From: JBCFAY01 sp038562375
GTDB lineage: Bacteria; Bacillota; Clostridia; Christensenellales; CAG-138
Direction of reading: 5' to 3'
DNA length: 64,000 nucleotides
Assembly (NCBI GenBank): GCA_038562375.1
Contig: JBCFAY010000007.1
Location: forward strand, 62,001-126,000
Each line of letters begins with the position of its first letter. Positions within the stretch are counted from its first letter, which is position 1. Positions 35,825-44,484 of this stretch are shown here, in pieces. A model generated the notes under the pieces. It ran no database searches, was not told the origin of the DNA, and saw only the letters and a program-made list of their open reading frames with translations. The translations under genes and the position numbers were made by a program.

Positions 35825-36154
35825 ATGCCCGGCCCCGTATGGCTGAATCTTGGAAGTCTTGTCCTCGGTCTGATTGCGTGGATACTTCCCGCCGTCAATC
35901 TTGCGCGGCGCAATAAGACCGACCGCAGGAGCTTTGCCGTTTTCTCAACGGCAAGCCTCGGCGCCTGCGCCGTCTCGCTGTACATGCAGATCCTCTATAC
36001 CGACCATTTGGTAAAGATCGAGGATTGGTCGGCGCTTATGGACACTTCCTCCGCGGTGGCGTTTGCCGCCTTAGCGCTTCTTGCAGGTACAATTTTGCTG
36101 AATGCGGCGGCTCTGGCCGTCTATTGCAAGAAAAAGTTAAAAGACGATCGATGA
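35825..36154 (+). CDS. Small membrane protein
   Basis: The 109-residue product has three hydrophobic segments (LNLGSLVLGLIAWILPAV; FAVFSTASLGACAVSLYM; AVAFAALALLAGTILLNAAAL) and a basic C-terminus (KKKLKDDR). AAAGGAGAAG precedes the ATG at 35825. No family is recognised. It appears to be transcribed with the 85-residue gene upstream. Confidence 0.65.
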   Translation: MPGPVWLNLGSLVLGLIAWILPAVNLARRNKTDRRSFAVFSTASLGACAVSLYMQILYTDHLVKIEDWSALMDTSSAVAFAALALLAGTILLNAAALAVYCKKKLKDDR

Positions 36155-36195
36155 TCTCTCGCCGGACTTGCAATGCCCGGCTGCCCGCGCCAAGG

Positions 36196-36229
36196 AAAAC
36201 CCCTGCGCTTTTTACGGCGCGGGGGTTTT
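36196..36229. terminator. Bidirectional terminator
   Basis: AAAACCCC-T-GCGC pairs with GCGC-G-GGGGTTTT around a short loop. It serves the small membrane gene (+) and the convergent YyaL-type gene (-). Confidence 0.8.
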
Positions 36230-36298
36230 CTCCGTGTCGGCCGCGCCGAAGAGATGATAGCCTGTTCTGTCCGGCCCGGGCTTCCAAGCGTCCGGGCG

Positions 36299-38335
36299 TT
36301 ATTCTTTTAATGCCTTTATCAGCGCCGTTTCGCTCGAGATCGGAGCCTGGCAGACATGATCCTCGCACAAAAAATAGCGGCTGAAGTTGTCGTTTTCGGG
36401 ATATTGCCCGATCATCGGCGCGATGGTTGCGAGCGCCGACCTTGACTGCGGCGTGAGCACGAGGACCCAAAGATCGTCGCCGATATACGCAAAGAGCTTG
36501 GAGAGCAGTTCGCGCTTCGTCCTCTCGTCCGGCAGCTGCAGCACGAGTTCGCGGTTGGGATGCGTGCGCATCATAAGCGCCATCGCGGCGAAGCAGTGCC
36601 CCGGGGGATGCTGGCGGATCGCGCTCGCCAAAAACTGCAGCTGCGCATCCGCGCGGGTCCGCCAAAGCGTCTCGCCTGTGAGTTCAAAGAGCGCGCACTG
36701 CAGATACGCGACGATGCTGTTGCCCGAGGGCACCGCGCCATCAAACAGCTCCTTGGGCCTGAAGATCAGCTTCTCCGCCTGCGCGCCGGTCAGAAAATAC
36801 CCGCCTTTTTGCGCGTCGTTGAAATCCCGCTCGATCAGCTCGAGCATACGCCGCGCCATCTCGAGCCAGATCCAATCCCCGGCGCTTCGATACAGCTCAA
36901 GATAGGCCCACGCCAGGCTCGCGTGATCGTCGAGCGAGGCGGAGCCAAAGGCGGCCCCGTCGAAATAGTTCGCGTGCAGCGCGCCGTCCCCCGCGAGCAG
37001 GGTGTGGATCGCATCGATCGTGCGCTTTGCGGCCTCAAGATACCGTTCCCCGCCGAAGGCGCGGTACGCGTGGCACAGTGCGACGACCGCCAGCGCGTTC
37101 CAGCCCGTGAGGATCTTCTTATCCGTGTGGAGCGACATACGCTTGGCGCGGAAAGCGACAACCTTTTCCCTGAGTTCCGGAAGCGTCCTCGCCTCGCGCT
37201 CATAAGCCTCGTTTCCCAAAAGGTTCGGGATGCTTTTGCCGTTGAAGTTCCCTTCCTTGGTGATCCCGTACCATTGGTTGAACCATTCCGCGTCCGACCT
37301 GCCGAGCACCGAAACGACTTCCTCGGGCCTAAGGGCGTAGAATTTCCCCTCCTCGCCCTCGCTGTCCGCATCCTGCGCGCTGTAAAACGCTCCGTTTTCA
37401 TCCCGCATTTCGTGCATCAGATAGCCGAGCGTACGCTCCGCCACGATCCGATAGAGCGGATCATTCGTCAGAATATGCGCCCTCGCGTAGGCGACGGCGA
37501 GCAGCGCGTTATCATAAAGCATTTTTTCAAAGTGCGGTATGAGGAACATCGCGTCCGTCGAATAGCGCGCGAAGCCGCCGCCGATATGGTCGAACAGGCC
37601 GCCCCTATACATGGAACGCAGCGTCAAAAGAGCGATCTCCTTCGCCCGCTCGTCCTTTTCGCGCGCGGCGTAATCCATCAGGTAAAGGATCTGATGCGGC
37701 GAAGGGAATTTGGGCGCTCGCCCGAATCCGCCGTAAATCTTATCGTAGGAGCGGTTGAGCTGGCGCGCCGGTTCCGAGGCGAGCTTCGCGTCGACCGGAT
37801 CGGTATCCTTTGTGCGCTCCTGATATTCGCGCGTCTGTCGTATGACGATCTCCCCGGCGCGTTCCAGCTTGTCCCGGTTGTTTTTCCACTGCTCGAGCGT
37901 GCTTTCGAGCAGCTCGATGAGCCCCACAGCGCCGAACGTTCCGTTTTTGGGGAAGTACGTCCCCGCGTAAAAAGGCTTTGCGTCCGCCGTCATCAGTATC
38001 GTCAGCGGCCAGCCGCCCTGCCCGGTAAACGCCTGGCACGCGGCCATGTACACGGCGTCGATGTCCGGGCGCTGCTCGCGGTCTACCTTTATGCAGACGA
38101 ATCCGTTGTTGAGAATCCTGGCGACCTGCTCGTCCTCAAAGGATTCCTTCGCCATCACATGGCACCAATGGCAGGTGGAGTATCCTATCGAAAGAAATAT
38201 CGGCTTATCCTCGAGCCGCGCTTTTTCAAAAGCTTCGTTCGACCAGGGGAACCATTCGACCGGATTATAAGCATGTTCAATGAGATAAGGCGATTTTCCC
38301 TGAATCAATCTGTTCGGTTTTCCGTTTGCGTTCAT
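36299..38335 (-). CDS. YyaL/SSP411-type thioredoxin-domain protein (DUF255)
   Basis: The 678-residue cytosolic protein begins with a DUF255 thioredoxin-like domain (residues 1-165): SPYLIEHAYNPVEWFPW, then STCHWCHVMAKESFED with the CHWC redox-like motif, and GQGGWPLTILM. The remainder is an (alpha/alpha)6 barrel-like region related to N-acylglucosamine 2-epimerases (YGGFGRAPKFPSPHQILYL, GGGFARYSTD, FYSAQDADSEGEEGKFY, KILTGWNALA). Its biochemical function is unknown to me. The ATG at 38335 was chosen over two upstream in-frame ATGs that lack ribosome binding sites. Confidence 0.93.
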   Translation of the reverse strand: MNANGKPNRLIQGKSPYLIEHAYNPVEWFPWSNEAFEKARLEDKPIFLSIGYSTCHWCHVMAKESFEDEQVARILNNGFVCIKVDREQRPDIDAVYMAACQAFTGQGGWPLTILMTADAKPFYAGTYFPKNGTFGAVGLIELLESTLEQWKNNRDKLERAGEIVIRQTREYQERTKDTDPVDAKLASEPARQLNRSYDKIYGGFGRAPKFPSPHQILYLMDYAAREKDERAKEIALLTLRSMYRGGLFDHIGGGFARYSTDAMFLIPHFEKMLYDNALLAVAYARAHILTNDPLYRIVAERTLGYLMHEMRDENGAFYSAQDADSEGEEGKFYALRPEEVVSVLGRSDAEWFNQWYGITKEGNFNGKSIPNLLGNEAYEREARTLPELREKVVAFRAKRMSLHTDKKILTGWNALAVVALCHAYRAFGGERYLEAAKRTIDAIHTLLAGDGALHANYFDGAAFGSASLDDHASLAWAYLELYRSAGDWIWLEMARRMLELIERDFNDAQKGGYFLTGAQAEKLIFRPKELFDGAVPSGNSIVAYLQCALFELTGETLWRTRADAQLQFLASAIRQHPPGHCFAAMALMMRTHPNRELVLQLPDERTKRELLSKLFAYIGDDLWVLVLTPQSRSALATIAPMIGQYPENDNFSRYFLCEDHVCQAPISSETALIKALKE

Positions 38336-38778
38336 AGCGCCACCGCCTTCCATCCTGCAAAATCGGATCATTGCTCCGGCAGTTATGATTATTTCCTGTC
38401 CGGATGCATCCTATGTGATGTTCCGTTTTGCGATACGTTTGGATTCTCCTCCAAGCGCGGATTTCCTTCCGCGCAGATGAGAACAAAGTGAGAACAATGG
38501 CGCCCGCCCCTGAGCTTCCGATTTAATCTAGATGCTAAGCGGCCTTAACTTAAAGATGTTTGTTTCGCAAACAATCCAGTTTACGGCCATTTCCTTCGCG
38601 TCGGCGCTGCCGAGCCGATGTCGTGAAGGCAAGCGGCCTTTTGCGCAGGATGAGAAAGTCCCCATGCGCTTATGTTTTCAATGTCCGCAGTTTATCCCGG
38701 TTAAAATCGGTCCTCCGGCTTGCGCAATTTTGAAAGCGACCCCTGATCGCGCCTTGCTCCTTCAGATGGAAACTTCGT
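38336..38778. other. Intergenic region upstream of the YyaL-type gene
   Basis: This 443-base region lies between two minus-strand genes. It contains a small hairpin, GTTTG-TTTCG-CAAAC, near 38560, which might mark the end of the ECF operon transcript, and no convincing reading frame or promoter. Confidence 0.45.
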
Positions 38779-40293
38779 TTACAGAGCGGCTGAACGCGCA
38801 GCAACAGGAATGCCGCCTTGGGCGCTTGCCTTCACGGGCCTGAAAAAGCCCATCAGTCGCCCGCTCGCCGCAGCATTGAGCCCGTACGCGTCCTTCACCA
38901 TTCCGCCTTCCACATGCAGCACATAATCGCAGGTTTTGAGGATCAGTTCCAGATCGTGCGAAATGATGATAAGCGTTTTCCCCATGGCCTTGAGCTGCAT
39001 CAGACTTGCCGACACCTGTTCCATGTGCCTTAGGTCGAGGCCGCTCGTCGGCTCGTCGAACACGATGATCTCGCGCTGTGAGGCGATGGCGCTCGCAATG
39101 GCGACGCGCTGCTTCTGCCCGCCCGAAAGCGACATCGGATGCAGGTCCTTTACGGCGAGCAGGTTCAAGCTCTCCAGTATGGCTTCGGCTTTTTCCAAGC
39201 TCTCCTCCTGCATGCTCAGCAGCACCTCTTCGAGCACACTCTCTGTAAAAAGCTGATGGTTCACGTCCTGCAGCACCATATACGCGTTTTTCAGGCATTG
39301 CTTTTGGCAATAGGTTCTGCCGCACATGCGCACCTTGCCGCCGCAGCCTTTGTTCAGCCCGCAAAGGCAGCGCGCGAATGTGGATTTGCCCGCGCCGTTT
39401 CTGCCGATCACCGCGATGATTTGTCCTTTGGGCACGCACAAGGAACCGACATCAAGCGCCCGCGGCCCGCTTTTATAGGCGTAGCGGAAATCAAGCAGCT
39501 CGATCTGCTCCGGCGTACCGCTTTTGATTTTTTCCGGGACCGTCAGGCCCTCCAGCGTCAAAGGTCTCAGCCCCATTTCGGACATCTCGGAAGGCATCAG
39601 CCTCCGTGCCTCGGCCATCGAGAATTCCTTTTCGATTCCGCCGCCGCGCATAAAGATCATGCGGTCGGCGATATCCCTAAGATAATAGAGCCGGTGCTCG
39701 GCGATCACAACCGTTTTGCCCTCGCTTTTCCAATGGGCGATGATCTGCGCCAGATCCCCGGTCGACTGCACGTCTAGGTTTGAGGAGGGCTCGTCAAGCA
39801 CGATAATATCGGGGGAAGCGGTATGGACGCATCCGCAGGCGATTTTCTGCTTTTCGCCGCCCGAGAGCTTGAATATGCTTCGTTCCAGCAGATCTCCGAT
39901 TCTTAGATGCGACACCGTTTGGTCGATGCGCCCTACGATCTCGTCCGCGGGCAGCCCCTGGTTTTCGCAGCCGAACGCGAGCTCCGAGTTCGTATCCACG
40001 CAGAAGAACTGCGAGCGCGGGTTTTGGAAGACGCTGCCGACCAGTTTTGCGGTTTCGTGCAGCGGCATCTTCCCTGCGTCCCGGCCGTTCATAAAAATCT
40101 CGCCCGACAGCCTGCCCCCGTGGTAATGCGGGATCAGCCCGTTGATCAGGCGCGTAAGGGTGGTTTTGCCGCAGCCGGATTCGCCGCACAGCAAAACCAC
40201 CTCGCCTTTTTTCACATGAAGGCTGACGTTCCTTAGTCCCATGCCCTCTGTTCCGCTTTCATATTGAAAGGAAACGCGGTTGAGCTTGATCAT
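38779..40293 (-). CDS. ECF transporter fused ATPase (two ABC domains)
   Basis: The 504-residue protein is an EcfA-EcfA' fusion. The first ABC domain has Walker A GESGCGKTT (37-45), signature LSGGEKQK and Walker B IIVLDEPSSNLD; the second has GRNGAGKST, LSGGQKQR and IIVFDEPTSGLD. ATP hydrolysis powers substrate release through EcfT. It is the last gene of the TetR-linked operon, 10 bases after EcfT. The ATG at 40293 follows AGGGAGAAAAAT. Confidence 0.94.
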   Translation of the reverse strand: MIKLNRVSFQYESGTEGMGLRNVSLHVKKGEVVLLCGESGCGKTTLTRLINGLIPHYHGGRLSGEIFMNGRDAGKMPLHETAKLVGSVFQNPRSQFFCVDTNSELAFGCENQGLPADEIVGRIDQTVSHLRIGDLLERSIFKLSGGEKQKIACGCVHTASPDIIVLDEPSSNLDVQSTGDLAQIIAHWKSEGKTVVIAEHRLYYLRDIADRMIFMRGGGIEKEFSMAEARRLMPSEMSEMGLRPLTLEGLTVPEKIKSGTPEQIELLDFRYAYKSGPRALDVGSLCVPKGQIIAVIGRNGAGKSTFARCLCGLNKGCGGKVRMCGRTYCQKQCLKNAYMVLQDVNHQLFTESVLEEVLLSMQEESLEKAEAILESLNLLAVKDLHPMSLSGGQKQRVAIASAIASQREIIVFDEPTSGLDLRHMEQVSASLMQLKAMGKTLIIISHDLELILKTCDYVLHVEGGMVKDAYGLNAAASGRLMGFFRPVKASAQGGIPVAARSAAL

Positions 40294-40303
40294 ATTTTTC
40301 TCC

Positions 40304-41020
40304 CTACAATAAAATGAAAAGCGAAAAGACCACGGCGGAAGCCGCCATATAAACGACATCGGCCGCGCGGAATCCGATTCGGCAGATATTCGTCCTTTTC
40401 ACCGGGCTGCCCATCCCGCGCGTGAGCGCCGAACCGGAAAGCTCTTCTCCGATCTTCACGCAGGAAATAAACAGGGGGACAAGCCTGTATTCCATGAGCG
40501 CGGCCGGGCCGCCCCTCGTTTTCCCGAAGCTGATGCCCCGCATTCTCATAGCGTCGTTGATGGACGAGGATTCCTCCCTGATGGTTGGAAAAAAACGGAA
40601 CATCACCGAAAACGGGATGATGATCTGCCGCGGAACATGCATCCTTTCCATGGCGGCGACAAATTCGCTAACGGTCGTGGTGTTGAGCAGAAAATACCCC
40701 AAAAGCAGCGCCGGCATCATACGGCAGACCACGCCCGAGAGCATGACGATGATAAGGTTGGCAACGCCCGGCAGCGCGTCGACCAAAAACACGTCCGCAA
40801 GCAGCGCCGACGCGTAGATCAGCGCGCAGACCGCGGCGGTTAAATACCGCCTGCTCAGCGCAAAAAGGGAAAGCGGGACGGCTCCCGCCAGTGCCAATAC
40901 ATACCACGCGTCCATCGTGAACGCCGAAATGTTGATCATCAGCATGATGAATATCTTTGTCCGGGGATCGAGCCTGACGCCGCTTTCCTTGGCGACGCTG
41001 CGCATATAGCTTTCCCGCAT
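40304..41020 (-). CDS. ECF transporter transmembrane subunit EcfT
   Basis: The 238-residue membrane protein has about five spans and the EcfT cytosolic coupling helices, including FFPTIREESSSINDAMRMRGI (A-R-G-like motif) and SGSALTRGMG with the second conserved Arg-Gly. It couples the fused ATPase to the S component. It follows the S-component gene across a gap containing a perfect 32-bp palindrome. Confidence 0.93.
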   Translation of the reverse strand: MRESYMRSVAKESGVRLDPRTKIFIMLMINISAFTMDAWYVLALAGAVPLSLFALSRRYLTAAVCALIYASALLADVFLVDALPGVANLIIVMLSGVVCRMMPALLLGYFLLNTTTVSEFVAAMERMHVPRQIIIPFSVMFRFFPTIREESSSINDAMRMRGISFGKTRGGPAALMEYRLVPLFISCVKIGEELSGSALTRGMGSPVKRTNICRIGFRAADVVYMAASAVVFSLFILL

Positions 41021-41035
41021 GTTATCGTTCCTTTC

Positions 41036-41067
41036 GCGGAGCCTGAAGGCCGGCCTTCAGGCTCCGC
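41036..41067. repeat. Perfect 32-bp palindrome between EcfS and EcfT genes
   Basis: Sixteen bases starting GCGGAGCCTGAAGG are followed directly by their exact reverse complement. In the transcript this forms a very stable stem placed 15 bases before the EcfT start codon and beside its GAAAGGAAC site. There is no T-run, so it is more likely an mRNA processing or stability element than a terminator. Confidence 0.85.
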
Positions 41068-41083
41068 CCGTTCTCTTCCTTTT

Positions 41084-41683
41084 CTAAGCGATCGCCGCTC
41101 TCTTGAAGTGCTTTCTGAGCATGGCGAACCCCACGAACGCGCCGAGGATGCCGCCTACAAACGCCATGATCGGAAACGCCCATGAGATCTGCCGGAAGAG
41201 CTCAAATACCGTCCGGGTATAATCAGCCCCCATACTCTCGAGCATCATTTTTTCAAAGGAATCCTTCATGATCCAGAACGGCATCAGCATGCCCAGTATC
41301 CATAGGCTGAAAACGGCGTAGCCCGCAACCGACGCCTTTACGCTTTTGTACTTTCCGGCCATAAAGATCAGGTCGGCGAGCAGCCCGAAAACCACGCCGG
41401 TAATGATCGGCACGAAGGTGTGCCCCGTCAGCACCATCAGTCCGCCGCAGATCGTCCCCATGATGGAGACCATGCCGAAGCATTTGACCTTCGTCAGAAA
41501 GAGCATGAACGGGATGCCGCAGACGACCGGCGCGAGAGCGGGCAGCAGCGTGTAGAAAATCGGAACGTAGCCGAGCATTCCGCACAGGAACAACAGCACG
41601 AAATAGAGGGCCGTAAAAATGCCGACGGTGATCAAATCCTTTGCCTGAAGCTTTTTCTTTTCCATGTTTAAGGTCCCTTCCAT
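41084..41683 (-). CDS. ECF transporter S component, MptD-like (Trep_Strep) family
   Basis: The membrane protein of 193-199 residues has six hydrophobic segments and the family phrases LITVGIFTALYFVLLFLCGM, YVPIFYTLLPALAPVVCGIPFMLF and MGTICGGLMVLTGH. It would bind the substrate imported by this ECF complex. The family is poorly characterised; the surrounding flavodoxin, DUF3793 and paired ABC genes suggest a metal-related or tetrapyrrole ligand. Both ATGs (41683 and 41665) have acceptable ribosome binding sites. Confidence 0.85.
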   Translation of the reverse strand: MEGTLNMEKKKLQAKDLITVGIFTALYFVLLFLCGMLGYVPIFYTLLPALAPVVCGIPFMLFLTKVKCFGMVSIMGTICGGLMVLTGHTFVPIITGVVFGLLADLIFMAGKYKSVKASVAGYAVFSLWILGMLMPFWIMKDSFEKMMLESMGADYTRTVFELFRQISWAFPIMAFVGGILGAFVGFAMLRKHFKRAAIA

Positions 41684-41697
41684 GTTTCAATCCCCCT

Positions 41698-42108
41698 TTA
41701 TTTTGCAATTTTCATGCCGAACGTTTCGCACTGCGCTCCGGCAGGCGCTTCGTTGACGATCAGGCTCTCGCAGACCAGCGTAGCCCCGGCATTTTTCATG
41801 CGCTCGTCAAAAGAGCGCATCCACTCGCCGTCGCCCCAGCCGTACGAGCCGAACAGCGCAAGCTTTTTGCCCGATACGCTGCCCTCGATCGAAGCGATAA
41901 ACGGCTCGAATTCCGCTTCCTCCAATACCTCTACACCCATCGCCGGGCAGCCGAGCGCCAAAACGTCGCACTCGAGGTCCGCCATGCTCGCTTCGGATAC
42001 ATGCTTGAGCGCGACGCTCGCCCCGGCGCTTTGTGCGCCCGCTTGGATGTGCTTTGCCATCGCCTCCGTGTTTCCGGTGCCGCTCCAATAGATCACGTTG
42101 ATGTTCAT
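41698..42108 (-). CDS. Flavodoxin
   Basis: The 136-residue protein has the FMN phosphate loop YWSGTGNTEAMA (7-18), the ring-binding loops LGCPAMG and GSYGWGDG, and normal short-flavodoxin length. It is a one- or two-electron carrier that replaces ferredoxin under iron limitation. It lies inside the TetR-linked transporter operon, 25 bases after the DUF3793 gene, where it may supply electrons for metal reduction. AAAGGAG precedes the start. Confidence 0.95.
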   Translation of the reverse strand: MNINVIYWSGTGNTEAMAKHIQAGAQSAGASVALKHVSEASMADLECDVLALGCPAMGVEVLEEAEFEPFIASIEGSVSGKKLALFGSYGWGDGEWMRSFDERMKNAGATLVCESLIVNEAPAGAQCETFGMKIAK

Positions 42109-42133
42109 GCCGCTTCTCCTTTAAAGTTTTGTT

Positions 42134-42763
42134 TTATCCCGTCTGCGTTCCGGCGAGTATTTTCGCCGCTTCCCAAACGGGCGTTTGCCGTGTGATCAGA
42201 TCGATCGCACAGCCCCTTGCCTGATCGATGAATCCAAATGTTTTCCTTGCGTTTTGTTCATCGTGATAGACCTTCCAGTAACGGCAGCAGAGATAATCCT
42301 TGCCGCGGTTTCTGATGAAAGCGTCCACGTCCTCAGGCGGATAGCCGAGAAATACCCCGATTTCGTGCGGGAACTGCGCGCCGTCAAAACGCCCCTTAAG
42401 GTGCTCGAGCAATTCGCTCAGGTTGCTTTCCCCTTTATAGCCGTACCTGCACAACAGCTTTTTTGCCTCGGCAATCTTGAGCCTTTCATTCAGGAGCGCT
42501 TCGTCATATACGAGCAAACCGAACGTTTTTTTGTTCTGATACAGTTCTTTGACGCAGAGCCCCGTTCTCTCAAAAACATGTTTTTCCTGATCCCGCCAGG
42601 CATCTTTGCAGCAGTGGCGGAAACAGATCAGCGCGGAGGGCTTTACGCCCATTAATACAGGCGCGGCCGACAATAAGAAGTATCTTTCCATGTATTTCGG
42701 GGGCTCGAGGCAACGGATGCGCAGGAAGAGCCCGGCCTGGTTCACTTTATCTAAACGCTCCAT
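42134..42763 (-). CDS. DUF3793-family protein
   Basis: The 209-residue soluble protein matches DUF3793: PVLMGVKPSALICF near the start, FPHEIGVFLGYPPEDVDAFIRNRG, then CCRYWKVYHDEQNARKTF. It has conserved-looking Cys at CFRHCC and CC near the C-terminus, which could bind a metal or cofactor. In Clostridia such genes are often near iron-uptake and flavodoxin genes (recollection, not searched). The start overlaps the preceding ABC gene by 13 bases and has AGCAGGAG upstream. Confidence 0.88.
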   Translation of the reverse strand: MERLDKVNQAGLFLRIRCLEPPKYMERYFLLSAAPVLMGVKPSALICFRHCCKDAWRDQEKHVFERTGLCVKELYQNKKTFGLLVYDEALLNERLKIAEAKKLLCRYGYKGESNLSELLEHLKGRFDGAQFPHEIGVFLGYPPEDVDAFIRNRGKDYLCCRYWKVYHDEQNARKTFGFIDQARGCAIDLITRQTPVWEAAKILAGTQTG

Positions 42764-44484
42764 CCAAGGCTCTCCTGCTGGATCTGCCAGAGCTTTGCGT
42801 ATAGCCCGTTTCGGGCGAGCAGCTCGCCGTGCGCGCCCTGTTCGGAGAGCCTTCCCTCGTCAAGCACGATGATTTTGTCCGCCCCCGCGACGGTTTTGAG
42901 CCTGTGGGCGATCACGACCACCGTCCGCCCCCTGACCAGCTCGGAAACGGCTTGCTGAATCATCACCTCGTTCTCGGGGTCGATGGAAGCCGTCGCCTCG
43001 TCCAGAAGCACGATGGGCGCGTCCTTGAGGATCGCCCTTGCGATGGAAATGCGCTGGCGTTCCCCGCCGGAAAGCGTGCAGCCGTTCTCGCCGATGAGCG
43101 TCTCATAGCCGTTCTCCATCTTCTCGATAAACTCGTCGCATCGCGCGATCTTCGCGGCGGCGCGCACCTGTTCGTCCGTCGCGCCCTCCCTGCCGATGCG
43201 GATGTTGTTGATGACCGTGTCGTTGAAGAGCACGACGTCCTGGAACACAAAGCTCATGGTTTTCATCAGCGTTTCGGGGTCGATATCCCGGATGTTCCTG
43301 CCGCCGATTCGCACCTCGCCCTTGCGGACATCCCAGAACCGCGCGATGAGCCGCGAAATCGTGCTCTTTCCGGAACCCGACGGGCCGACGAGCGCGGTCA
43401 CCGCGTTCTGCTCGAGCGTTATGCTCATGTCCTTGATGACGTCCTCCTCGTTGTAGGCGAATGTTACGTTTTTAAATTCGATATTGCAGTTTGGGAAAAC
43501 AACCTCCGTATCGCCCTCCATGGCAGGTTCGTTCCGAAGCTGCTGCATGCGCTTTGTCGACGTAAAGAAGTACATCACCTCGGCGAGCATGGTCAATACC
43601 GTCAGTATGGGCGCGTAAATGCGGGTGCTGATCATCGTGAATGTCAGGAACTTTACGGCGTCAACGCTCCCCGCGGTCAGCAAGTTGACGCCGGCTAATA
43701 TAACCACGCCGATGCCCACCTGCAGCACGATCGAGGACAGCGTGACGAAGCTTCCGGCGACCGCCTCGAACGTGATGGCCTCCTTCATCATCCGCTTGAG
43801 CGCCGCCTTGAGCGCCGCCGATTTTTCGCCCGACAAGCCGAAGGCCTTTACGACCTTGATGCCGTCCAGATACTCCTGTATCTGCTTTGAAACGTTCAGC
43901 TTCGCCCCGACATGGCGCTCTCCGAGCTTCCTCTGAAGCGTTCTTGAAAGATAGATGACTCCCATGGAAAGGGGCAGGACGAACAGCAGCGCGAGCGTCA
44001 TGCGCCAGTCGTAGAAGGCGAGCAGTATCGACACGATTGCGATGGAGATCGCGTTCGCGGCGATCTGCGGGATAGCGTGGCTCATCATCTGCTCTACCGT
44101 GGCGCAGTCGCCCATGATGTTTGTCGTCAGCTCGGACAGATCCTTGCGGTTGAAGAACGACAGCGGGAGCCTTCGCATATGCTCGGCGACCTCGATGCGG
44201 ATATCGGTGCTTTCCGCGTACGCGGTGGTATAGGTTTTATCATATTCGACGCTGTAAACGAAGAAGTAGAGCGCCGCGGCCAATATGCCGAGGCCCAGGA
44301 GCATCCACAGCTTCCCGGTATCGAGAGGCCCTCCCGCGGCCAGAGGCTCCACGATGGTCTGCATCGCCTGCATGATCACCATGAACGGGAAAAAGAGGAC
44401 GATATTGGCCAATACGCAGACAAAAATCGCCCGCTTTAGGTTCTTATGCCCCTGATCGGATAAACGGAGCAGCTTTTTAAGCAT
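42751..44484 (-). CDS. ABC exporter-type half transporter (second of a pair)
   Basis: The 577-residue protein has a six-span exporter-type membrane domain (1-310) and an ATPase domain with Walker A GPSGSGKST, signature LSGGERQR, Walker B PIVLLDEATASID and the H-loop IAHRL. It probably pairs with the 608-residue protein encoded just upstream, as the genes overlap by 8 bases. Pairs of this type include multidrug exporters and the YbtPQ-like proteins that take up metal-siderophore complexes; the context favours the latter kind of role, by inference. Confidence 0.92.
   Translation of the reverse strand: MLKKLLRLSDQGHKNLKRAIFVCVLANIVLFFPFMVIMQAMQTIVEPLAAGGPLDTGKLWMLLGLGILAAALYFFVYSVEYDKTYTTAYAESTDIRIEVAEHMRRLPLSFFNRKDLSELTTNIMGDCATVEQMMSHAIPQIAANAISIAIVSILLAFYDWRMTLALLFVLPLSMGVIYLSRTLQRKLGERHVGAKLNVSKQIQEYLDGIKVVKAFGLSGEKSAALKAALKRMMKEAITFEAVAGSFVTLSSIVLQVGIGVVILAGVNLLTAGSVDAVKFLTFTMISTRIYAPILTVLTMLAEVMYFFTSTKRMQQLRNEPAMEGDTEVVFPNCNIEFKNVTFAYNEEDVIKDMSITLEQNAVTALVGPSGSGKSTISRLIARFWDVRKGEVRIGGRNIRDIDPETLMKTMSFVFQDVVLFNDTVINNIRIGREGATDEQVRAAAKIARCDEFIEKMENGYETLIGENGCTLSGGERQRISIARAILKDAPIVLLDEATASIDPENEVMIQQAVSELVRGRTVVVIAHRLKTVAGADKIIVLDEGRLSEQGAHGELLARNGLYAKLWQIQQESLGWSV

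Noticed and set aside
38532..38843. 103-codon plus-strand frame in the YyaL-ECF gap
   Set aside because: No ribosome binding site, no domain, and its end runs antisense into the ECF ATPase gene.
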